Part shown: in pieces, positions 51,021-57,957 of the stretch
How the letters are laid out: each line of letters begins with the position of its first letter
Numbering within the stretch: the stretch's first letter is position 1
Virus record (IMG/VR): IMGVR_UViG_3300034375_000839
Coordinates: 1-57,957 of that record
Source: a virus
Strand: one strand, 5' to 3'
DNA: 57,957 nt
Program-made: the position numbers and the translations under genes
Notes under the pieces: model-generated
The model's database searches: none
Seen by the model: the letters and a program-made list of their open reading frames with translations, nothing else
What the model was told of the DNA's origin: nothing

Positions 51021-51326
51021 ATGTCAACGAATATTAGAACAGGATTTGTAACAGGCAGTGGAGCAGTATTAGATACTCTTTCAAGTGTAACTGTTGCAGA
51101 TACAAGAGTAAGAGGTGTGTTTTTTAGTGGTGTAGGTACATTCCTTATTACAGGAAGTCAAACAAATGAAAATGATAGCACTTCAGGAAGTAATATAAAG
51201 TTTGTAGGAACTACAAATGTAAATGCAGGAGACATTATGATACCTGATAGTGGTGTAAGAATGATAGGTCCTGTTAAAGTTTCTGCTCCAACTTCAACTG
51301 CAACTATAACAGTTTTCTATGGCTAA
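51021..51326 (+). CDS. small virion protein, 101 aa
   Basis: I use ATG 51021 after AAGGAG (an upstream in-frame ATG at 50991 would lie over the promoter). Beta-rich (FFSGVGTFLITGSQTNENDS), like the small protein at 3429. The stop overlaps the adaptor gene by 8 bp. Probably a decoration or neck protein. Confidence 0.6.
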   Translation: MSTNIRTGFVTGSGAVLDTLSSVTVADTRVRGVFFSGVGTFLITGSQTNENDSTSGSNIKFVGTTNVNAGDIMIPDSGVRMIGPVKVSAPTSTATITVFYG

Positions 51327-51972
51327 TTATACATATCTAGTAAATGACATAATAGAGACTACAGAGAATGATAACTCTGACTTTACTAGTGCTATACCTA
51401 AATTTGTTAATAGAGCAGAGTTAAGATTAACAAAAGACTTAGATGATTATGGTTTAGTTACTTATACTTCCGTTGCAGTTTCAAGTGGTAAGAATATTAT
51501 TAACCTTCCTTCAGGAACAAGAATATTAAAAAACTTTAACATTAATAATGCAGGTACTAAAATAAATTTACTACAAAGAACTGATGAATTTTTAAATGAT
51601 TACTGGAATGTAAGTGCAAGCACAGGAACACCTCAATACTATGCACGCAGAGATAACACAACTATACTGATTGCACCTACTGCAGTGTCAACTGTTGATG
51701 GAGTAATAGTACATATATCAAGACCTACAACACTAAGCTCTGCATCAGATACAAATTACTTTTCAGACTTTTGTTATAATGCCTTGTATAATGCATCTAT
51801 GGTAGAAGCTTTATTGTTTATGAAAAACTATGAAGCAATTACTGTATATGAATCAAGATATAAAGAAGAAGTTCAGGCTCTTCGTAACCAAGCAAGAAGA
51901 ACCAGAAGAGATGATATGGAAACACCTGCAAGTCCTGCAGGAGGTGATAATACAATACTAGGGGGATTATAA
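51319..51972 (+). CDS. head-tail adaptor protein (phage SU10-type), 217 aa
   Basis: VNDIIETTENDNSDFTSAIP, then KFVNRAELRLTKDLD, is the typical start of the phage adaptor family docking to the portal. RPTTLSSASDTNYFSDFCYN and ALLFMKNYEAITVYESRYKE are the next conserved blocks. It extends the DNA channel below the portal. The 1000-1671 gene gives a second, different adaptor-like protein. Confidence 0.7.
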   Translation: MANYTYLVNDIIETTENDNSDFTSAIPKFVNRAELRLTKDLDDYGLVTYTSVAVSSGKNIINLPSGTRILKNFNINNAGTKINLLQRTDEFLNDYWNVSASTGTPQYYARRDNTTILIAPTAVSTVDGVIVHISRPTTLSSASDTNYFSDFCYNALYNASMVEALLFMKNYEAITVYESRYKEEVQALRNQARRTRRDDMETPASPAGGDNTILGGL

Positions 51973-51974
51973 TA

Positions 51975-52808
51975 ATGGGAATGACTAAAGCTGCAAGAAT
52001 GGCAATGGAAATGATGAGAAAATCTATGCCTTCTAAATCAATGAGTCAAGCAAATGCTCAAAGAGTTGAAGCTGCAATAAGAAAAAATCCAAAACTTTAT
52101 AAAGGACTATCTCCTTCTGAAGTTTTAAAAATGCTACCACCTAAAGGAATGACAGGTAAAGTTGTTGGTACACCTATAACAAAAGGAAAAAGAAAGAAAA
52201 AAGCAACACATGAACTTGTATATGAAGATGATAAGAATTATCCTACAATGAAAAAAATAAATAAAAAACCAACACATGAACTTGTATATGAAGATGATAA
52301 GAATTATCCTACAATGAAAAAAATTGTAACTAAAAAGTTTGTAGGTGGTGCATTAAAAACTATTAAAAAAGTTGGTGATGCAGTAAAGAAAAAAATAAAT
52401 AAAAAAGATTCTAAAGGTAATACTGTATCTATATTAGGTAAACCTAGTCCTAATCAAATTAAAACTAAAAAAGCAACTAAACAACAAAGAACTACAAGAA
52501 GAGAAAAAGCAAAATCTTTTGGTAAAGGTGTAACAACTACTACAGGTATAGGTCTTGCTATTGAAGGCTTAAAAGGTAAAAAGTCTCAAACACAATCAGA
52601 CCCTACACCTAAAACTGTAAAACCATTTACACCTAAATCTACTGCAATGCCAAAGCCTAGACCTAAGAAAAAAATGTACATGAAGGAAAGGTCAGGTAAA
52701 GACTCTAATGTAGAATTTGCAGTAGGCAAAGCTAAAAAGAAATTATTTGGTGGTGGTAAAGTAGGTGGTATGAAAGCAGGACCTGCAACACCTAATAGAT
52801 TATACTAG
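51975..52808 (+). CDS. Lys-rich virion-associated protein, 277 aa
   Basis: Starts MGMTKAARMAMEMMRKSMPS, then becomes extremely Lys/Thr/Pro-rich. It contains a duplicated 22-residue segment with HELVYEDDKNYPTMKK, and ends GMKAGPATPNRLY. Such basic, low-complexity proteins next to adaptors in marine podoviruses may neutralise DNA or be ejected with it; that is inference. An in-frame 55-bp DNA repeat produced the duplication. Confidence 0.6.
   Translation: MGMTKAARMAMEMMRKSMPSKSMSQANAQRVEAAIRKNPKLYKGLSPSEVLKMLPPKGMTGKVVGTPITKGKRKKKATHELVYEDDKNYPTMKKINKKPTHELVYEDDKNYPTMKKIVTKKFVGGALKTIKKVGDAVKKKINKKDSKGNTVSILGKPSPNQIKTKKATKQQRTTRREKAKSFGKGVTTTTGIGLAIEGLKGKKSQTQSDPTPKTVKPFTPKSTAMPKPRPKKKMYMKERSGKDSNVEFAVGKAKKKLFGGGKVGGMKAGPATPNRLY
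52204..52324 (+). repeat. exact 55-bp direct repeat (period 66 bp) in the Lys-rich gene
   Basis: Copies at 52204-52258 and 52270-52324 are identical, 66 bp apart (22 codons). Perfect identity suggests a recent in-frame duplication, or active expansion and contraction. Confidence 0.9.
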
Positions 52809-52817
52809 GAGAAAAAC

Positions 52818-54398
52818 ATGGTAGCATCTAAAATATTAAAAGGTATAAAGACTTTATCAAAGGCTGAAAAGAAAGCTAAAGCTCCTAAACCAAAAGGTAT
52901 TAAAGAAGGTAGTTCTGAATTTAGAGCTATATATTCTAAAAAGTTTAAAGAAGCTAAAGATAAAGGTCAAAAAAGAATAAGCATTAATAATGTTATAAAA
53001 AGGTCTCCTGATGGTAAAGGCTATCAAGATAAACCTAAAAAAGCTTTTTATATGGTTGAAAGAAGTAATAGAGCAAAGAAAAAAGATTTAACAGGTCTTA
53101 CCCCTAAAGAAAAAATGCAAAGAACAGCTATGGTTTCTGATGCTAAAAAGAAAATAAAAGGTTTAAGAAAAGATACTGAAGGCACAGGAGAAAAATCAAC
53201 AGTTAAATTAGCAGATAGAGTTATGGTTCTTAGTCCTAAAGCTAAAGGAAAGTCTGCATCTCAAATATTAAAAGAAGGAAGAGTAAGTCCTGCTACTAGA
53301 CAATATGTAAATCCTAATCTTATGGAAAGTGTAAACTCACCCTTAACTCCTAAGATGAGTAATGAAACAAGACGCATGAGAAGAATGGCTCAGTTAAAAG
53401 TTCTTCCTGAAAAATTTTTTAAAAGCAAATCAGAAGAGTTAGATGTTGTGCGAGGTAATATACCTCCTGCTTTAACATCTTCTCAGATAGCAAACAAACT
53501 TAGAGAGTCTGTTGCAAGAGGAACTCAAAAAATTAAAACTGATAAAGGGGTTGAAGAAACACCTGCAGTTGCAGCCACAGAACTTAAAAAGTTTCCTAAA
53601 AGAAAAACATTAAGCATAGGTGACAAGCTTAAAGGCACAATGGCAACTGAAAAAAATATTAAGAAACAAATTCTTAAAATTAACAAGGGTGACTTTGGAG
53701 GACCTAATAAGAGTTTTGCAAATAATTTAGTTGCTAAACAAGAAAAACCAAAAATAACAACTAAGACAATGTATTCTCAAAAAGAGTTAAATGCAATGTC
53801 TCCTGAAATAAGAAAAAGAAAAACTGTTAAAGGTTTACTAGAATATCAAAAAACTTTTAGTAAAGTAGAATTTAAAAAATTAAATGAAACTTTGGCTAAA
53901 GTAGAAAAAAGTCTTATGTCTAATCCTGCAAAGGCAACTCTAAATGATTTAAAAAATAGACCTTTAATTAAAAATGCTAAAAAAGGAAGTCCTTATGCAT
54001 CTATTAAAAATAGAGTTAGTAAATTAATTGAAAAGCAAAATCAAACTAAACCTAAATTAATAGGTAGTTTAAAAATGAAGCTTGATAATTTAGCAAATAG
54101 AAAGCCTGCAGCAAAAGGTGTAAAAGAAAAGTTTGGTGTAATACCTAGAAAATCAGGTGGTATACTTAAAGCAAAAGCAGGAACTAAAAAGAAAACTATA
54201 GGTAAAAGTAAACTTGGTAAATTAAAAGGTGCAATGCTTTCTCTTATGCCTATGGGTGTATATGACAGTATTGATATGATTGACACTGCAATAAGAACAG
54301 GTGTACCATTTAAGTCAGGTACTAAAGGAAAAACAATACGTGGCTGTGGTCAAGCAATGCGTGGCTATGGTAAAGCAATGAAAAAGGGGAGCAAGTAA
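52818..54398 (+). CDS. Lys-rich virion-associated protein, 526 aa
   Basis: Highly basic and mostly helical/disordered (MVASKILKGIKTLSKAEKKA, many KPK and KKP steps). The C-terminus CGQAMRGYGKAMKKGSK shares GYGKA with the next gene (KGYGKARKRP). The stop overlaps the next ATG. With 51975 and 54398 it forms a trio of Lys-rich genes. A DNA-condensing or internal virion role is possible but unproven. Confidence 0.55.
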   Translation: MVASKILKGIKTLSKAEKKAKAPKPKGIKEGSSEFRAIYSKKFKEAKDKGQKRISINNVIKRSPDGKGYQDKPKKAFYMVERSNRAKKKDLTGLTPKEKMQRTAMVSDAKKKIKGLRKDTEGTGEKSTVKLADRVMVLSPKAKGKSASQILKEGRVSPATRQYVNPNLMESVNSPLTPKMSNETRRMRRMAQLKVLPEKFFKSKSEELDVVRGNIPPALTSSQIANKLRESVARGTQKIKTDKGVEETPAVAATELKKFPKRKTLSIGDKLKGTMATEKNIKKQILKINKGDFGGPNKSFANNLVAKQEKPKITTKTMYSQKELNAMSPEIRKRKTVKGLLEYQKTFSKVEFKKLNETLAKVEKSLMSNPAKATLNDLKNRPLIKNAKKGSPYASIKNRVSKLIEKQNQTKPKLIGSLKMKLDNLANRKPAAKGVKEKFGVIPRKSGGILKAKAGTKKKTIGKSKLGKLKGAMLSLMPMGVYDSIDMIDTAIRTGVPFKSGTKGKTIRGCGQAMRGYGKAMKKGSK

Positions 54399-55783
54399 TG
54401 AGTATAGGAACAGGTATTAAAGGTACTTTATCTTTAGGTAAAGGTCTTGGCAAAACTATAGATGATGCTTACAAAAAGTATGTTAAAGGTGGTGGTAAAA
54501 AAACTAAAAAGGTATTTAGTGCAGAAGAGTTATCAAAGAAAAAACAACTTGAAAAAGCAAAACAAAACAGACAAATAAAACAACAAAAGTCTAAAAAAAC
54601 AGAAGTTGTTAAAAAGGGTAAAAAGGTATATGATAAACCAATAGGTCCTCAGCCTAAACCTAAAAGTGTTAAAGTATACGATAAACCAATAGGTCCTCAG
54701 CCTAAACCTAAAAATGTTTCTTCAAAACAAAACCAGATTAATAAAGCAAAACAAAACAGACAAAATAGACAAAAGAAAACAGTTGCTAAAGGTAAGACAG
54801 TATACAATAAACCTGCAGGACCTTTTCCTAAAGTTTATAAAAAACCTGCAGGACCTACACCTAAGCCTACAAGCTTTCTAAAAAGAAACAAAGGTAAAAT
54901 TGCAGCAGGTACAGCATTACTTTCAACTGTACCTTTTCTTATAAATACAGATGATTCTAAAATAGGTGCAAAAGAAAATAAAAAAGTAACACCTTCTAAA
55001 GATATAGGACCTGACACATCTAAAATAACAAAACCTACTACAGCTAAAGTAAAGAAACAAACACTACCTCAAACTAAAGCTGATGACTACACAGGTAGGT
55101 TTATAGATAAAAAAGGTAATGTTGCATATGATAGCTTTTCAGATTTCTTAGCACACATGACAGGCAAGCCTAAGAAACGAGCAATGCCTAAGAAAACTGC
55201 AAGAATAATAGGTACAGGTAACAAGCTTAAAAGAAAAGAAGCAGATACTAAAGGTGCAGGTAAGGGTGTAAAGTTTAAGGCATTTAAAGCAGGCACTAAG
55301 GATAAAACTATATCTCAAAAACAATTAGATAAAAATGCTAAATATAAAGCTTCTAAAGCATATCAACTTAAAAATATGGAAAAAGTTGGTTTAATGGATA
55401 TAATTAAAAATCCTATAAAAGCTATAAAGAAAAGTTCAAGTAATGTAACGACAGCTAGAAGAAGAGCAAAGCAAGTTGCAGCAGGTGACCCTATCGCAGA
55501 AAGGAAATATGGTACAGGAAAAAGAACTGGGGATAAAATGAGCTATATGTATCCAGAAGGAGTGTTAAAATTTAAACCTGATGGTTCAGTAGAAAAACCT
55601 CTTAAATCATATAAAAGAAATCCTAAGAGTAAAAATAGAAGTGGTTTTGAAGTTACTAATAAATCAGGTGGAGGATTGATTGCAGGTTTATATGACAAGC
55701 CTGAAAAAGCTGAAACATATAAAGGAAATACATCTTCTGCAAGACAGGTAAAAGGTTATGGTAAAGCAAGGAAAAGACCCTAA
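54398..55783 (+). CDS. Lys/Pro-rich virion-associated protein with KPxGPxPKP repeats, 461 aa
   Basis: Long basic protein with four related units: KVYDKPIGPQPKPK twice in tandem, TVYNKPAGPFPK and VYKKPAGPTPKP. A hydrophobic segment (GTALLSTVPFLINTDD) lies around residues 170-185. The C-terminus has KGYGKARKRP. Similar repeats suggest a flexible PPII-type spacer. Overlaps 55758 by 26 bp. Confidence 0.55.
   Translation: MSIGTGIKGTLSLGKGLGKTIDDAYKKYVKGGGKKTKKVFSAEELSKKKQLEKAKQNRQIKQQKSKKTEVVKKGKKVYDKPIGPQPKPKSVKVYDKPIGPQPKPKNVSSKQNQINKAKQNRQNRQKKTVAKGKTVYNKPAGPFPKVYKKPAGPTPKPTSFLKRNKGKIAAGTALLSTVPFLINTDDSKIGAKENKKVTPSKDIGPDTSKITKPTTAKVKKQTLPQTKADDYTGRFIDKKGNVAYDSFSDFLAHMTGKPKKRAMPKKTARIIGTGNKLKRKEADTKGAGKGVKFKAFKAGTKDKTISQKQLDKNAKYKASKAYQLKNMEKVGLMDIIKNPIKAIKKSSSNVTTARRRAKQVAAGDPIAERKYGTGKRTGDKMSYMYPEGVLKFKPDGSVEKPLKSYKRNPKSKNRSGFEVTNKSGGGLIAGLYDKPEKAETYKGNTSSARQVKGYGKARKRP
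54632..54713 (+). repeat. 34-bp direct repeat (period 48 bp) coding DKPIGPQPKPK
   Basis: Copies at 54632-54665 and 54680-54713 are identical. The 48-bp period is 16 codons in frame. Confidence 0.85.
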
Positions 55784-56051
55784 ACTAGGCACAGGTAAAA
55801 AACCTAAAGGTTCAGGCAGAAGGCTGTACACAGATGAAAATCCTAAGGATACTGTTCGCATTAAGTATGCAACCATATCAGATGCTAAGGAAACTATATC
55901 TAAAGTTAAAAAAATTAATAAGCCTTATGCAAGAAAAATACAAATACTTACAGTCCTTGAACAACGAGCCAAAGTATCTGGGAAAAAGGAACAAGCAAAA
56001 CTTGCCAAGCAAGGAAAAGAACAAATAAGGAAGAAGTATGGAAAAGCCTGA
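55758..56051 (+). CDS. basic conserved marine phage protein, 97 aa
   Basis: KDPKLGTGKKPKGSGRRLYT, then DENPKDTVRIKYAT and ISKVKKINKPYARKIQILTV, with EQRAKVSGK near the end. The GSGRRLYTDENPKDTVRIKY block is widely conserved in marine phages and some large eukaryotic viruses, to my recollection, always uncharacterised. A DNA-associated virion role is suggested by charge. Confidence 0.65.
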   Translation: MVKQGKDPKLGTGKKPKGSGRRLYTDENPKDTVRIKYATISDAKETISKVKKINKPYARKIQILTVLEQRAKVSGKKEQAKLAKQGKEQIRKKYGKA

Positions 56052-56154
56052 TAAATGTGAAACTTGTAAGTGTTATGAGTGTGATTGTGAAGAATGTAAC
56101 TGTGAATGTCATATACAAGAAAAGAATGAGGAGGTACAAGGAGTACCTGTATAA
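56038..56154 (+). CDS. metallothionein-like Cys-rich micro protein, 38 aa
   Basis: Contains eight Cys within 18 residues (CETCKCYECDCEECNCEC, spacing CxxC, CxC, CxxC), then HIQEKNEEVQGVPV. The spacing mixes CxC and CxxC steps as in metallothioneins, which bind Zn or Cu. It overlaps the gene before by 14 bp. Too short for ordinary gene finders. Metal binding is an inference. Confidence 0.55.
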   Translation: MEKPDKCETCKCYECDCEECNCECHIQEKNEEVQGVPV

Positions 56155-56158
56155 ATAA

Positions 56159-56341
56159 ATGATTGAGTTTGTGTTAGTGTTTATGATGGGATTAAGAGTA
56201 GTAGACCAAACACAAACCTTCCAAGATATAGATAGATGTTTGTATTTTGCAGAAAGACTACATAACCAACCTTCAATACCACAAAAGGAAGGAGCTAATC
56301 TACAAATAACAGCATATTGCAAACCCATAAGGAAAAACTAA
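56159..56341 (+). CDS. small exported-like protein, 60 aa
   Basis: Hydrophobic start MIEFVLVFMMGLRVVDQTQT, then DIDRCLYFAERLHNQP and QITAYCKPIRKN. The layout (hydrophobic start, single Cys in a helix, AYCKP at the end) mirrors the gene at 42721 (AYKCFDK). Likely a membrane or periplasmic factor; function unknown. Confidence 0.55.
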   Translation: MIEFVLVFMMGLRVVDQTQTFQDIDRCLYFAERLHNQPSIPQKEGANLQITAYCKPIRKN

Positions 56342-56342
56342 T

Positions 56343-56786
56343 ATGTTAGCAGAACTAGCCGCAGCAAATGCCGCATTCGGTATAATAAAAGAATTTATTT
56401 CTAACGGCAAAGAACTTTCAGGTTGTGTTCAACAAATAAGTGATTTTGTATTTGCAAAAGAAGAAATAGAAAAAAGTTTAAAGAAAAAGAAATCTAAAGG
56501 TATAGGAGGTACAGACTTAGAAGAGTTCATGGCTCTTGAGCAAATAAAAGAAAAAGAAGAAGAACTCAAGAAGATTATGATATATCTAGGTAGACCTGGA
56601 CTATGGCAAGATTGGCAGGCATTCCAAGCAGAAGCTCGTAAATCTAGACGTTATCAAGAAAAGATGGCAGAGAAACGTAAAGAAGAGTTGATGGAATATG
56701 TTGGTTATGGAATTGCATTTATAAGTGTAATATTTTTTGCAGGATTGATGGCATGGTTTGTAGGTAAATGGATAGGAAGATTTTAG
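56343..56786 (+). CDS. tail-anchored membrane protein, 147 aa
   Basis: The N-terminal LAELAAANAAFGIIKEFISN, then a long Lys/Glu coiled coil, ends in a clear membrane helix GYGIAFISVIFFAGLMAWFVGK near residues 120-142, orienting the charged part inside the cell. Similar proteins are found beside structural genes of marine podoviruses. Holin/anti-holin or ejection roles are possible. Confidence 0.6.
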   Translation: MLAELAAANAAFGIIKEFISNGKELSGCVQQISDFVFAKEEIEKSLKKKKSKGIGGTDLEEFMALEQIKEKEEELKKIMIYLGRPGLWQDWQAFQAEARKSRRYQEKMAEKRKEELMEYVGYGIAFISVIFFAGLMAWFVGKWIGRF

Positions 56787-56884
56787 AAACACCTTGTATA
56801 GGAGTATGCAAATTAAAAGATAATATATGTATAGGATGTAAAAGAACAATAGAAGAAATAAAAGAAGCTTATAAAGGAAAGTAA
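56768..56884 (+). CDS. DUF1289-like Cys micro protein, 38 aa
   Basis: ETPCIGVCKLKDNICIGCKR, then TIEEIKEAYKGK, is the DUF1289 pattern (SPCIxVCxxDxxxxCxGCxRxxEEI) of bacterial Fe-S or zinc-binding proteins. It overlaps the membrane protein by 19 bp and is followed by the next ATG 1 bp after its stop. A phage-borne copy is unusual. Recognised by motif only. Confidence 0.75.
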   Translation: MDRKILETPCIGVCKLKDNICIGCKRTIEEIKEAYKGK

Positions 56885-56885
56885 T

Positions 56886-57269
56886 ATGTCTACTGCAGTT
56901 AAGAGAGACCCTAAGAAATGGGAAGCAGCTAAGGCAAGAGCAAAAGCAAAGATGGGTGGAAAACATTCTGCAAGAGCTATGCAACTCGCTGTTAAATATT
57001 ATAAAGATTCAGGAGGTACATATTCAGGCAAAAAGAAATCTACTAATAAGTTGTCTAAGTGGACTAAACAAAAATGGACTACTAAGAGTGGTAAGAAGTC
57101 TTCTGAAACAGGTGAGAGGTATTTACCTAAAAAAGCGATTGACACTTTGTCGAACAAGGAATATGCAGCAACAACTAAAGCTAAAAGAGAAGGAACTAAA
57201 AAAGGTAAACAGTTTGTGAAACAACCTAAAAAGATTGCAAAGAAAGTTAAAAAGTATAGGATGGCATAA
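56886..57269 (+). CDS. DUF5872-like basic protein, 127 aa
   Basis: HSARAMQLAVKYYKDSGGTY, then TNKLSKWTKQKWTTKSGKKS, TGERYLPKKAIDTLSNKEYA and GTKKGKQFVKQPKKIAKKVK are the family's conserved blocks. I know this family from large eukaryotic DNA viruses and marine phages (DUF5872); function unproven. Highly basic, so it may bind DNA in the virion. Confidence 0.7.
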   Translation: MSTAVKRDPKKWEAAKARAKAKMGGKHSARAMQLAVKYYKDSGGTYSGKKKSTNKLSKWTKQKWTTKSGKKSSETGERYLPKKAIDTLSNKEYAATTKAKREGTKKGKQFVKQPKKIAKKVKKYRMA

Positions 57270-57623
57270 ATGAATAAGTTTCCAGGAGTTAAAAGATTAC
57301 CATCAGGAGGGATAGAGTATCGTGGGAAAAAATTTGCAGGATTTAATAAACCTAAAAGGTCTGACAGAGCAGGTAAAAAAGGCATGGTCTTGGCTAAGGA
57401 AGGCGATAAGATTAAGCTTATACACTATGGTGATTCTTCAATGGGTCACAACTATTCTCCAGAAGCTAGACAAAGTTTTAAGGCTCGCCACAAAAAAAAT
57501 ATACAAAAGGGTAAGATGTCAGCAGCTTATTGGGCAGATAAAAAATTATGGGCAGGAAAGGGCAAAAGCAAAAAAGCACCGCCTAAGAATCAAAAGCACG
57601 TCAAAGGAATCAGAAGAGCATAA
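57270..57623 (+). CDS. basic conserved protein, 117 aa
   Basis: VKRLPSGGIEYRGKKFAGFN, then SDRAGKKGMVLAKEGDKIKL and HYGDSSMGHNYSPEARQSFK, ending ARHKKNIQKGKMSAAYWADK. The GDKIKLIHYGDSSM and SFKARHKKN blocks recur in marine phage and giant-virus proteins, to my recollection, where a Cys or Trp follows. Virion-associated basic protein; function unknown. Confidence 0.65.
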   Translation: MNKFPGVKRLPSGGIEYRGKKFAGFNKPKRSDRAGKKGMVLAKEGDKIKLIHYGDSSMGHNYSPEARQSFKARHKKNIQKGKMSAAYWADKKLWAGKGKSKKAPPKNQKHVKGIRRA

Positions 57624-57656
57624 AAGAAAATGGTATGACTGGTTAAGAGGTAAGTA

Positions 57657-57746
57657 ATGGCTATTAGTAGAAGTAGTATCTCACAACAAATTAAAAAGCC
57701 TGCTACTAAAAAAATTAAAAAGAAAAAAATAAAAGGTAAAAAATAA
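57657..57746 (+). CDS. very basic micro protein, 29 aa
   Basis: Reads MAISRSSISQQIKKPATKKI then KKKKIKGKK; nearly all Lys in the second half. Starts in TAATG context (TAAGTAATG) and its own TAATG overlaps the next gene. It could be a DNA-neutralising peptide. This gene replaces the one at 3-191 in front of the variant structural gene. Confidence 0.55.
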   Translation: MAISRSSISQQIKKPATKKIKKKKIKGKK

Positions 57747-57957
57747 TGGCAGTATATAGTTCAATTACAAGATTTGGTAAACACGAACCCTTTTATTTAC
57801 AGGTTGCTAGAGAACAAATATTTAATCATAAAAATATTTTTAAATTTGGTAATAATACAAGTGTTGGAAATACTTTAGAAACAGTATGGGCAGAAGGTGG
57901 TCTTTATAGTTATCTAACTTCTGCTTCTGTACTAAAAGTCTCTAGTTCTTCAACTGC
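57746..57957 (+). CDS. 5' part of variant structural gene (homologue of 203)
   Basis: The 70 visible codons begin MAVYSSITRFGKHEPFYLQV against MAQVSSISRVGTTEPFYLQV at 203. From base 57835 the two are identical to the contig end. Truncated by the contig edge. See the entry at 203. Confidence 0.8.
   Translation, partial: MAVYSSITRFGKHEPFYLQVAREQIFNHKNIFKFGNNTSVGNTLETVWAEGGLYSYLTSASVLKVSSSST
57835..57957 (+). repeat. 123-bp terminal copy of bases 292-414
   Basis: All 123 bases agree with 292-414; the base before differs. The exact repeat at the contig end points to a circular or permuted genome closed here. Confidence 0.9.

Noticed and set aside
1-57957. tRNA genes, integrase, repressor or attachment site
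   Set aside because: No cloverleaf, recombinase catalytic motif or repressor-like gene pair could be identified by reading; the phage appears strictly lytic.
1-57957. T7-like phage RNA polymerase
   Set aside because: No protein of the right size with its motifs is present; the only large enzymes are the DNA polymerase, primase-helicase and reductase, and the promoters look host-type.

Overview
The window is a nearly complete genome of a lytic, short-tailed (podovirus-like) marine phage. It is visibly AT-rich and tightly packed, with many ATGA, TAATG and longer start/stop overlaps. The gene set (T7-type replication enzymes, P22-type portal, class II ribonucleotide reductase, many RMRID...GNVGIGT fibre repeats and Lys-rich small virion genes) resembles uncultured podoviruses of marine low-GC Alphaproteobacteria such as SAR11 or SAR116. 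The host is an inference. I see no integrase, repressor, tRNA, CRISPR array or phage RNA polymerase gene. Two early/middle promoters read as close sigma-70 matches, so host RNA polymerase probably transcribes the genome.

Layout. (1) 1-23052, plus strand: tail and virion genes. They run through head-tail and fibre genes (203-12551), a P22 gp10-like stabilisation protein (12554), probable internal/ejection proteins (14926-22178), a T4-type lysozyme (22178) and a holin-like protein (22666). (2) 23008-27571, minus strand: terminase small subunit, a 760-residue glycosyltransferase/methyltransferase/DUF115-like fusion, a second glycosyltransferase and accessory genes, mostly under their own strong promoter. 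(3) 27571-36500, minus strand: nucleotide and DNA metabolism, with class II ribonucleotide reductase, T7-type endonuclease I, a Cas4/RecB-like nuclease, SSB, family A DNA polymerase, primase-helicase and a DUF3310 protein. (4) 36502-42143, minus strand: early region with a cytosine-C5 methyltransferase and about 18 small genes. The last four each follow a copy of one 24-bp repeat that looks like a promoter. (5) 42144-42720: a 577-bp non-coding divergent region with palindromes, alternative hairpins and a GC-rich patch resembling the lambda cos core. (6) 42721-57957, plus strand: terminase large subunit, P22-like portal, GroES-like co-chaperonin, scaffold, major capsid, head-tail adaptor, then Lys-rich and very small genes, some Cys-rich.

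The last 123 bases repeat bases 292-414 exactly, inside two versions of the same gene whose 5' parts differ. The simplest reading is a circular or permuted genome of about 57.5 kb, opened where co-existing strains differ. Regions 6 and 1 are then one continuous late operon.

How the parts work together: minus-strand early genes fire from the divergent region, followed by the replication and nucleotide genes from consensus promoters at 31.6 and 36.4 kb. Plus-strand late genes build P22-like capsids helped by the GroES-like protein, and the lysis pair sits at the end of that operon. The glycan/methyl-transfer cluster meets the lysis genes tail to tail. It is the best candidate for an undescribed function, such as decorating virion or host surface. 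All function calls come from reading translated sequence by eye; no database search was run.
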